A DNA stretch of 41,164 bases from an uncultured Clostridia bacterium (lineage in GTDB: Bacteria; Bacillota; Clostridia; Saccharofermentanales; Saccharofermentanaceae): assembly GCA_947167045.1 (NCBI GenBank), contig CAMVGO010000019.1, forward strand, positions 1-41,164. The letters are read 5' to 3'. Below the pieces are notes generated by a model. It was not told where the DNA came from, searched no databases, and was given only the letters and a program-made list of their open reading frames with translations. Positions within the stretch are counted from its first letter, which is position 1; every line of letters begins with the position of its first letter. A program made the position numbers and the translations under genes. This document shows, piece by piece, positions 25,708 to 32,554 of this stretch.

Positions 25708-26505
25708 TTAATTGCCCATAAAGGCGAGTATCCATGATGTGGGAACTATCTTTGAGGCAAGATGCAGGAGTTTTTGAGAGAAGGGATAGACAAGTATCTT
25801 TCTCCCCTTCCGCGACGCCTTGAGAGATGCTCTGGAGAGCTTTACGGGATCTATGACAAAGTTCTTGCGCCAGTCCGTAAAATCAGCCTCTTTGCCTTCG
25901 GTAGCCCTTCTCTGGAAATCAGTGGCAACCGGTCCGGGGCAGACTACCATCACATCTATGCCCTTCGGTTTGAGTTCGCTGCTCATCGCTCTTGAAAATG
26001 AGATCACATATGACTTACTCGCCGCATAGCAGGCAAATCCAGGCTGCGGAAGGAAGCCCGCCGAAGACCCGATGTTTATTATCGCAGGACGGCCTGCTTC
26101 CGTCTTCTTCATGTACGGGACTGTGATCCTGATCATCCGGCTTAATGCGCTGCAGTTGATCCTTACAGTATTGTCCAGGGCTTCCGCGGTCTTGTCCATC
26201 ACCGCGCCTTTTATGCCCATTCCTGCAGAATTGATCAGAAGACCCACGACGGGTTCTTCACTCTTAAGCCTGTCTTCGATTGTCCTGATGCCTGAATCAT
26301 CCGAAAGGTCAGCTGCTATGGGAACCACCTTAACGCTGCTGACAGAAGACGCGATAGCATCGAGCGCATCTTTGCGCCTGCCTACCGCCCAGATCTCATC
26401 AAATGGAGTTTTGTAGAATTCACCCTTATCACCGGCAAGGAGTTCCAGAAATGCTTTTCCGATACCTGATGAACTGCCGGTAATTATCGCGATCCTTTGG
26501 TGCAT
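25708..26505 (-). CDS. Short-chain dehydrogenase/reductase
   Basis: A 265-residue classical SDR, an NAD(P)-dependent oxidoreductase with a Rossmann fold. The cofactor motif TGSSSGIG (9-16), INSAGMG (91-97, the NAG-like motif), catalytic Ser in NIGSSAG (144-150) and CYAASKS with Tyr160 and Lys164 are all present, as is CPGPVATDF. The C-terminus is basic and hydrophobic (LVYPFSQKLLHLASKIVP), as in the DltE/YqjQ-like group, which may associate with membranes. AAGGAG lies 7 nt before the ATG. It starts 57 nt downstream of the radical SAM gene. The substrate is unknown; a link to the peptide-modification pair is possible but not shown. Confidence 0.87.
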   Translation of the reverse strand: MHQRIAIITGSSSGIGKAFLELLAGDKGEFYKTPFDEIWAVGRRKDALDAIASSVSSVKVVPIAADLSDDSGIRTIEDRLKSEEPVVGLLINSAGMGIKGAVMDKTAEALDNTVRINCSALSRMIRITVPYMKKTEAGRPAIINIGSSAGFLPQPGFACYAASKSYVISFSRAMSSELKPKGIDVMVVCPGPVATDFQRRATEGKEADFTDWRKNFVIDPVKLSRASLKASRKGRKILVYPFSQKLLHLASKIVPTSWILAFMGN

Positions 26506-26562
26506 AAAGCTTCTCCTTAGAGAAAGTTCCGTAGATTTAATAATACACTCAAAGGAAGGATA

Positions 26563-27642
26563 TTAAAAGAGAATACCCTTAAAGCATACCCTCTGCTTAT
26601 TGTTGTCGTAATCGAAGCAGTGCCTTGATCCGCCGGCACACCATTTCTCCCATTCGCATTCCTTACAGTCTTCGCAGATTGAAGACAAAGGCTGTCTGAA
26701 TACCTGAAAACGGTTAAACCAGACGTCACTGAACTTATCCTTATAGATGTTGCCCTGAACAAATTCCGGACGCTCCTCGATATCAAGACATGCGGTGATG
26801 TCACCGTTTACCCTGATAGCTGCAGTGTGAGTTCCGGCACCACAGTAGAAGAACCAGTCTCTTACTTCTCTTTCAAACTCAAGGCCGAGGAAATGCGAGC
26901 AACCGTAATTCACCGGGATGCCCTGCTCCCTCTTTTCGCGGATGAAATTGAACATATATCTCTGGTCATCGGGCGTCATGAGCATATCGGGATAATCCAG
27001 GGCCCTGCCCATGGGTTCGATGCCGATAACGCGCCATGAATCAAGATCGAGCTTATCGAGGATCTCGTAGAGCTCATCTAATTCGCCGATATTCTTGTGA
27101 TTGACTACCGTGGTAACCTGAATGTGCCTGAAGGACTTCTGATCTATAAGGTTTTCTATGCCACGCATCGCCTTGTCATATCCGCCCTTAAGACCTCTCT
27201 GGCGGTCATGCGTATCCCTAAGTCCGTCTATGCTGACCGACACCGTGCCCATACCGGTTCTGGCGAGCATTGCCGCGACATCCTTCGTGATCAGTGTCGC
27301 GTTCGTCGTCATCCCCCACTTAAAACCGAGATCGTTTGCATAGCCCAGTAGCTCTTCAAAATCCGGATAAAGGAGAGGCTCGCCGCCCGTGATGCAGAGC
27401 TGGAGTCTCTTAAGGTCGAAATGCTCTTTTGCATCTCTCAATACGGATTTGAACATCTCTTTGTCGGGACCGTGTCCCAGTCCGGGCGCACAACTGCTGC
27501 CGCAATGGAAACACTTCTCATTGCAGCTCCTCGTCAGTTCGAAAAACAGGTATATCAACTCAGGCTCTTTAAAAAGCCTTGCACGTTCCTGAGCTTTTCT
27601 GTCGAGATAAGCCTTCTTGGCTTCGGGTATATCCACAGACAT
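26563..27642 (-). CDS. Radical SAM/SPASM enzyme of an rSAM/lipoprotein system
   Basis: A 359-residue radical SAM enzyme. The CxxxCxxC cluster ligands are Cys40, Cys44 and Cys47 (TRSCNEKCFHC), followed by LCITGGEPLLYPD and MTTNATLIT. The C-terminal third is a SPASM-type auxiliary-cluster domain: FYCGAGTHTAAIRVNGDITAC, then CEDCKECEWEKWCAGG and two later Cys. Such enzymes make thioether, C-C or other crosslinks in ribosomal peptides. The gene overlaps the upstream lipoprotein gene by one base (TGATG), which strongly suggests the lipoprotein is its substrate. This layout matches the rSAM/lipoprotein pairs known from Bacteroidetes and some Firmicutes. The modification is not known. Confidence 0.85.
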   Translation of the reverse strand: MSVDIPEAKKAYLDRKAQERARLFKEPELIYLFFELTRSCNEKCFHCGSSCAPGLGHGPDKEMFKSVLRDAKEHFDLKRLQLCITGGEPLLYPDFEELLGYANDLGFKWGMTTNATLITKDVAAMLARTGMGTVSVSIDGLRDTHDRQRGLKGGYDKAMRGIENLIDQKSFRHIQVTTVVNHKNIGELDELYEILDKLDLDSWRVIGIEPMGRALDYPDMLMTPDDQRYMFNFIREKREQGIPVNYGCSHFLGLEFEREVRDWFFYCGAGTHTAAIRVNGDITACLDIEERPEFVQGNIYKDKFSDVWFNRFQVFRQPLSSICEDCKECEWEKWCAGGSRHCFDYDNNKQRVCFKGILF

Positions 27643-28067
27643 CAGTCTCCGCTATCTCCCGGAGGACCATATACGACAACTTCCATGCCGTCAGTGACGG
27701 GTGTCGCTTCAAGAGAGGTTTCCGTTGTCTCTTCCTCGGTCAGACCTGTGGCATCCGGCGGAGGTCCGTAAACGTTGACTTCCTCACCGTCAGTCTCATC
27801 CGGCGGTGGTCCGTAGACATCAACCTCATTGCCGTCAAACGTCTCATCCGGCGGAGGTCCGTATACACCGACTTCGTTGTTGTCATCGGATGCATGCGGC
27901 TTAGTGCCGACAGCACTTTCAGTCGTCTCTGAAACATCCGGCGGAGGACCGTAGACATTGGTCTCTTCCGGCGGAGGTCCGTAGACACATCCTTCAACTG
28001 CAAGGCTCAACGCGCCGATACTTGCGGCAATGGCCGTAAAGGTTAATGGTTTCTTAGATCTTTTCAT
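27642..28067 (-). CDS. Repeat lipoprotein, predicted substrate of the radical SAM enzyme
   Basis: A 141-residue predicted lipoprotein. A basic N-terminus and hydrophobic segment end in LAVEGC, a lipobox-like site with Cys27. The mature part starts immediately with VYGPPPEE and holds six VYGPP motifs, five of them VYGPPP(D/E), separated by acidic Ser/Thr-rich linkers of 2-25 residues. The mature protein has no other Cys, so thioether crosslinks are unlikely; Tyr, Pro or Asp in the motif are the likely modified residues (inference). GGGGGAG lies 9 nt before the ATG. The stop overlaps the rSAM start. It should be displayed on the outer face of the membrane. The role is unknown. Confidence 0.82.
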   Translation of the reverse strand: MKRSKKPLTFTAIAASIGALSLAVEGCVYGPPPEETNVYGPPPDVSETTESAVGTKPHASDDNNEVGVYGPPPDETFDGNEVDVYGPPPDETDGEEVNVYGPPPDATGLTEEETTETSLEATPVTDGMEVVVYGPPGDSGD

Positions 28068-28084
28068 TTGCTATTTCTCCCCCG

Positions 28085-28109
28085 GCAGGCATCATCCTAT
28101 TATGCCTGC
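28085..28109 (-). promoter_or_regulatory. Hairpin across the stop codon ahead of the lipoprotein gene
   Basis: GCAGGCAT (28085-28092) and ATGCCTGC (28102-28109) form a perfect 8-bp stem. The loop contains the end of the 1141-residue gene's double stop TAATAG. On the minus strand it is followed not by a U-run but by the lipoprotein ribosome site, so it may be a processing, stability or attenuation element rather than a terminator. Confidence 0.5.
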
Positions 28110-31100
28110 TGTTCTTCTGATGAATCCGAATCATCGAAAGGATCCTCACTCTGAGGTCCTTCTCCGTCTGTCGGCTTAAATCCTGCCAGCGGCTTTGAAG
28201 CCGTGGGAATGGACTTGACGTTCGGATCCATTATAGAAGGTCTCTGACCTTCAAGCGCCGCACCCATCGCCGGAGCAGTACTGCTCTTTCTGATGTCGCG
28301 CTCCTGATCTACTATAGCAGAAGGTCTTACGATACCGCCATATGCTGTAACATTATCGTCGTCTTCCTGAGCAGTAACCTGTTTTCTTCCACTCTGGGAT
28401 CTCTTGAAGAAAGCGGACTTATGGGATGTGGCATTGTCAGCAATACTCGTGCGCTGCGCCTTTGCCCTCTCCTCAGCTTCCTTCCTGGCCTTCTCTTCCT
28501 CTATGCGCTTCTGTTCTTCGATACGCTTTTGCTCCTTGGCCTCTTCGCTCTCCTTGAAAGGCGTTACGCTGGCCATTGCAGGTGCTGCCCATACGGGAGC
28601 TCTGCCGGAATTGTTGTAATTCTTGCCCGCAAGAAGCGTTCCGAGCTGGTTAGAATTGGAGGATGCCTTGGCACGCTCTATAGAGATCGAAGGACCTGTC
28701 GTATCTTTAGAAGCTGAAGCGCCAACGCCTGCGGAAGAACCGCTCTTGAAAGAAGTTACGGAACTGCCCTTGCGGGGTGCCTCGCCCTTAACCTGTTTAT
28801 CAGGCTCGCTCTCAACGTTTGCGAAAGGATATCCCTCAACGGATGCTATAGCGGAAATTCCGGGGGTAACCGCTCCGTCAGAAGAAGCAATCGCTGACTT
28901 AAACACTTCGGATGTCTTGCTCTGCCTCTTAGCCTTCTCAGCCTTTGCCTCTCTTGCTGCTTCAGCAGCCTCGATTGCCTTTTGAGCTTCTGCCATCTTG
29001 GCCTCGGCTTCGGCCTTTGCGGCAGCCGCAACTCTTGCAGCCTCGGCAGCCTCCTGCCTTGCACGTTCTGCTGCTGCAGCTTCTTCATTGGCGAGCCTGG
29101 CTTCCTCAGCAGCCCTTGCAGCTTCGGCTTTCCTTGCTTCTTCTGCTAATCTTGCCTGCTCGGCAGCTCTTGCAGCCTCTTCGGCTCTTCTGGCCTCCTC
29201 GGCCTTTCTGGCTTCCTCCGCTAATCTTGCCTGCTCTGCAGCTTCTTCTGCTCTTCTGGCTTCCTCAGTCTTCCTTGCTTCCTCAGCTAATCTTGCCTGC
29301 TCGGCAGACCTCGCAGCCATTTCAGCTGCCTTAGCTTCTTCAGCTTTTCTCTTCTCGTTTTCTAATCTGGCTCTCTCCCTGGCCTTAGCCTCCTCCTGGA
29401 GTTTTCTGGCCTCTGCGGCGATCGCCTCAGCCTGAGCCAGAGCAACGGCAGCAGCTCTTGCCGCTTCCGCAGCTTTCTCCGCCTCTGCTCTTCTGGCTTC
29501 TTCTGCTATCCTTGCCGCTTCCTGAGCGCTGATCGCATCTGCTATCCTTGCCTGCTCAGCTGCCCTTGCTTCTTCAGCTTTCCTTGCTTCTTCAGCAAGC
29601 CTTGCCTGTTCCGCTGCCCTGGCAGCCTCCTCGGCTTCCCTGGCTCTCTTGGCTTCGGCATTCCTTCTTATCTCTTCGACTCTTGCTGCCTGAGCGGCTT
29701 TCCTCTCCTCGAGGAGCTTTGCAGCCTGCTGGCGAGCAGCTATCTGCTCAGGTGTAAGTTCATTCTTGGGTCTTCTGACAGGACCTGTCTGAGTTGTCTT
29801 TGCTGTTGTCTGCTGAACGGGTTTAACTTCCTGCTTCGGAGCTGCGGCTGCAGCGGTTGCCTGTTTCTGTACGGCCGGAGCTGCATCCTGACGGGGTGCG
29901 AAAACGGAAGGATTCTGTTTTCTGTCTTCGGGCTTGGCTGCCTGACGGAAAGCAACTGCGGCTGCGCTTCCGTGTGCTGATGCCGTAAGGCTCTTCTCCG
30001 GATCGTTGCTGCGAGTCTGCGTTCTCTGATCTGCCGTGCCTGCAGCCCTGTTTTTCGCTGCTGCAGCTCTTCTGGCATCAGCATTCATCCTTAATTCTTC
30101 TACTCTTGCCATCTGGGCGGCTTTCCTCTCTTCAAGAAGTTTAGCTTGTTTGTCACGGTCAGCTGCCTGTGCGGGAGCGGCCGGTTTCTTTGTCGTGTCT
30201 GCGGGTTTCTTCACATCAGCCTTCGCTGCCGGACGCGCAGCTGCAGAAGCAGTGCCTGCTGCGGCAACCGGCTTACCTGATGAAGGAATAATGGATTTCT
30301 GGGCAACTGGTCTGTTTGCAGACTGCCGGGCAGCTGCGGGCTTGCTGCCGGTTGCTGTCGTTGTCTGAGCTGCAGGATTTGAAGAAGGTCGCTTAACGGG
30401 TGCTTTCGCAGTTGCAGCTGAAGACTTCTCCATTGCCTTGATCTCTTTCATGGCATTCGCCGTATTAAAATCCTTGCCGTTCGCGGGAGCGCTGACAGCC
30501 GGAGTCATCTGGCTGACAGGTCCTAAATAACCGAACTTCTCCGCGATGAAAGGAACGCCGGGGATAAATGCTATAGCAAGATCTGCGCCGCTGAGAGATT
30601 TTCTGTCCTTAAGATATCTGTATCTGAGGAATGCCAGGACTGCAACGACGATAAGTACGACTATCCAGATCCATGCGAAGTTGTTTTTCTTCTTGGAAGG
30701 CTGGGTTCCCTTTTCAGTCTGTCCCACAACGGCAGGAGTAGTTTCTGCAGCGGTGGTCTCTTCCGAAGTGTCGCTGCCCGACGGTTCAGTGGGCTCAGTT
30801 GTCTCGCTTGATTCCGTGGTCTCGACAACTGCTACGACAACAGCTTCGGTAGTCGTTTCTTCAGTCGTTTCAGTGGTGGTCTCGGAGGTCTCCTCCGATG
30901 TCTCAGGCACATCCGTGGGAGCCGGTGTGGCTGTCGGCTTGGGTGTGTTTGTTGCCGTCGGCTTAGGAGTATTTGTAGGTGTAGCCTTGGGAGTGCTCGT
31001 AGCCGTGGGCTTCGGCGTACTGGTAGCAGTCGGCTTGGGAGTGTTTGTTGCCGTAGGTTTAGGCGTATTAGTTGCCGTGGGCTTGGGCGTATTCGTAGCT

Positions 31101-31525
31101 GTCGGATCCGGCGCTCTCTTGGTATATCTCCATGAACTTTGATAGAACGATGCATTGCTCAGGTTTGTACCGGAAAGCGTTATGCTGTAATCGGAATTAT
31201 TGACCGGAGAAATTTTTACGATGATGTTTTCCGCGCTGTCTACGTAGGCGGTAAATGTTCCGGGGCCCATCTTGTCACTGATCTCATATCCGGAAGCGGA
31301 AAATCCGAAAGTGATTTCTATCTCGTCACCGTCTTTGAATCCCCAGAAATTGAAACCGAAACGGAAGTAATTGTCACCCTGCTCGATACGCCAGGAATTT
31401 ACACCGCCGTCGGCGTAAACATCATGAGGTTTAATGAATGAAGCTGCAAACGAAAAACCGATGAGAATGCTGAAAAGCAAACACAACGGCTTAAACGAGA
31501 AGCGTCCAGAATAGCTGCCCGACAT
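28100..31525 (-). CDS. Membrane-spanning surface protein with a long Ala/Glu coiled coil inside the cell
   Basis: A 1141-residue single-span protein. Signal peptide (about 12-38); beta-rich outer domain (about 40-138, with NSWRIEQGDNYFRFGFNFWG), possibly carbohydrate binding; PTATNTPK repeat stalk (141-204); acidic Thr/Glu stalk to 270; membrane helix NFAWIWIVVLIVVAVLAFL (282-300); then about 840 cytoplasmic residues. The inner part has Ala/Pro/Lys-rich stretches, a TolA-like coiled coil of ARxAEEARKAEEARRAEEAA-type repeats, and a Ser/Asp/Glu tail with SKPLAGFKPTDGEGP. GGAGG lies 8 nt before the ATG, and a consensus promoter precedes it. Its placement next to a GH5 enzyme suggests a tie between surface polysaccharide binding and a cytoplasmic scaffold (inference). 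No named family covers the whole length. Confidence 0.75.
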   Translation of the reverse strand: MSGSYSGRFSFKPLCLLFSILIGFSFAASFIKPHDVYADGGVNSWRIEQGDNYFRFGFNFWGFKDGDEIEITFGFSASGYEISDKMGPGTFTAYVDSAENIIVKISPVNNSDYSITLSGTNLSNASFYQSSWRYTKRAPDPTATNTPKPTATNTPKPTATNTPKPTATSTPKPTATSTPKATPTNTPKPTATNTPKPTATPAPTDVPETSEETSETTTETTEETTTEAVVVAVVETTESSETTEPTEPSGSDTSEETTAAETTPAVVGQTEKGTQPSKKKNNFAWIWIVVLIVVAVLAFLRYRYLKDRKSLSGADLAIAFIPGVPFIAEKFGYLGPVSQMTPAVSAPANGKDFNTANAMKEIKAMEKSSAATAKAPVKRPSSNPAAQTTTATGSKPAAARQSANRPVAQKSIIPSSGKPVAAAGTASAAARPAAKADVKKPADTTKKPAAPAQAADRDKQAKLLEERKAAQMARVEELRMNADARRAAAAKNRAAGTADQRTQTRSNDPEKSLTASAHGSAAAVAFRQAAKPEDRKQNPSVFAPRQDAAPAVQKQATAAAAAPKQEVKPVQQTTAKTTQTGPVRRPKNELTPEQIAARQQAAKLLEERKAAQAARVEEIRRNAEAKRAREAEEAARAAEQARLAEEARKAEEARAAEQARIADAISAQEAARIAEEARRAEAEKAAEAARAAAVALAQAEAIAAEARKLQEEAKARERARLENEKRKAEEAKAAEMAARSAEQARLAEEARKTEEARRAEEAAEQARLAEEARKAEEARRAEEAARAAEQARLAEEARKAEAARAAEEARLANEEAAAAERARQEAAEAARVAAAAKAEAEAKMAEAQKAIEAAEAAREAKAEKAKRQSKTSEVFKSAIASSDGAVTPGISAIASVEGYPFANVESEPDKQVKGEAPRKGSSVTSFKSGSSAGVGASASKDTTGPSISIERAKASSNSNQLGTLLAGKNYNNSGRAPVWAAPAMASVTPFKESEEAKEQKRIEEQKRIEEEKARKEAEERAKAQRTSIADNATSHKSAFFKRSQSGRKQVTAQEDDDNVTAYGGIVRPSAIVDQERDIRKSSTAPAMGAALEGQRPSIMDPNVKSIPTASKPLAGFKPTDGEGPQSEDPFDDSDSSEEQQA
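30926..31105 (-). repeat. 24-nt tandem repeats encoding the PTATNTPK stalk
   Basis: Seven to eight consecutive 24-nt units encode (P/A)T(A/P)T(N/S)TPK. They vary mainly at third positions. The array could change length by slippage, altering how far the outer domain stands from the membrane. Confidence 0.8.
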
Positions 31526-31584
31526 CTATAAATCCTCCAAATAAGCACACATCTTTTAAAAAATAATTATTAAAAGATACCAAA

Positions 31585-31614
31585 ATTATACAGCCTAAAC
31601 GTCTGTATTTTCAA
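31585..31614 (-). promoter_or_regulatory. Consensus sigma-A promoter of the 1141-residue protein gene
   Basis: On the minus strand TTGAAA (31614-31609), an 18-nt spacer and TATAAT (31590-31585). The leader is about 55 nt. It probably also drives the lipoprotein, rSAM, dehydrogenase and SCP2-like genes, since no clear terminator separates them. Confidence 0.75.
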
Positions 31615-31668
31615 GTGCTCAAAGGATTCTGAGGATTAGCGGATACTTAGCTTTGAAAGAATTCCGGA

Positions 31669-32553
31669 TCAGCCGTTTTGTGAAGATGCATCCTTGTTCG
31701 GAGCGAAGCCTTTCACAGGCTCCGTCGCGGCGGGAATGATCGCTTCCTCACCCGATTTAAGTATGTCGGGCTTCTCCTCCTGTATGTCTGCAGGAACTTC
31801 CACTACCGCATTTGAGACCTCCGAACCTGTCTCAGGTCTTATAGCCGCTATATATGTCGTGTCAGGTTCTTCCGGCGCTTCTTCCTCATCCATGGAAACC
31901 CTTGTGGCTGTCGGACGCTTTAACGCCGTGGGTTTTACTTTCTGTACCGGAGCCTCGGTGATCTTTACTTCAGAAGGAGCGGCGGAATCCATAACGAGTG
32001 CGGGTGTGGAAGCTTCCGCACCGACCTCGTCGGAATCAAGTTCCTTTCTCTGCTGCTGACGCGCCTCGAGTGTGTTGGAATAAACGGGTCTTATCGGAGC
32101 CGTATTGGACTTCTGCAGATATCCGTTGATTATTATCTGTTCCTTTGCCTTGTCTATCTCTTCAGCTTTCTTTGAAGAGATGCCGAGAGAACCGAAGACT
32201 TCTGATGCTTCCTTCTCTTCCTGCTGGGCTTCGCTCCTGCCTCCGATGAGAGTATTCTTAGCGGCTGCCTCTTCCTCGGCCTTCTTCCTGGGGTCTCTCG
32301 TCTCACGCTTTATCTGCTTGATCTTCTTTTCCCCGGTTCCTTTCCTGGCCAGGATGTCAGTGCGGTTTACAACCTGCTCGGCACGCCATGCAGTGTCGAT
32401 ATTCTCATCCATCTTCTCCTTGCGCTTATCCTTCATTCTCAGGATGGTAAGCACAACGATGAGACAGACCACGACGATCACGGCAAGACCGATAACGATC
32501 GGTGTAAGCTGTGAATTGTCTGCCAGGTTAATGCTCAATATCTCGTAAAACAT
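31669..32553 (-). CDS. Single-span membrane protein with a long disordered cytoplasmic tail
   Basis: A 294-residue protein, family not recognised. A short outer N-terminus is followed by one membrane helix (about 17-38, TPIVIGLAVIVVVCLIVVL), a basic stop-transfer (RMKDKRKEK), then about 250 charged, low-complexity residues. The start is ATG 32553, with GGAGGGG 9 nt upstream, placed 1 nt after the GH5 stop (TGATATG); the longer frame to 32601 would overlap GH5 and lacks a ribosome site. The C-terminus, EPVKGFAPNKD, resembles KPLAGFKPTDG near the end of the 1141-residue protein, hinting at a common cytoplasmic partner. It probably works with its neighbours at the membrane. Confidence 0.7.
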   Translation of the reverse strand: MFYEILSINLADNSQLTPIVIGLAVIVVVCLIVVLTILRMKDKRKEKMDENIDTAWRAEQVVNRTDILARKGTGEKKIKQIKRETRDPRKKAEEEAAAKNTLIGGRSEAQQEEKEASEVFGSLGISSKKAEEIDKAKEQIIINGYLQKSNTAPIRPVYSNTLEARQQQRKELDSDEVGAEASTPALVMDSAAPSEVKITEAPVQKVKPTALKRPTATRVSMDEEEAPEEPDTTYIAAIRPETGSEVSNAVVEVPADIQEEKPDILKSGEEAIIPAATEPVKGFAPNKDASSQNG

Positions 32554-32554
32554 A

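Noticed and set aside
28998..29435. Ala/Leu-rich plus-strand frames opposite the coiled coil
   Set aside because: They are shadows of the AEEARKAEE-type repeats on the minus strand.
30926..31105. The regular 24-nt repeats as a possible CRISPR array
   Set aside because: There are no unique spacers; the units are contiguous, in frame and encode a typical Thr/Pro stalk.
30546..31142. A plus-strand frame encoding repeated GVFVAVGLGV
   Set aside because: It is the antisense of the PTATNTPK repeat stalk; there is no start signal and no support beyond the repeat.
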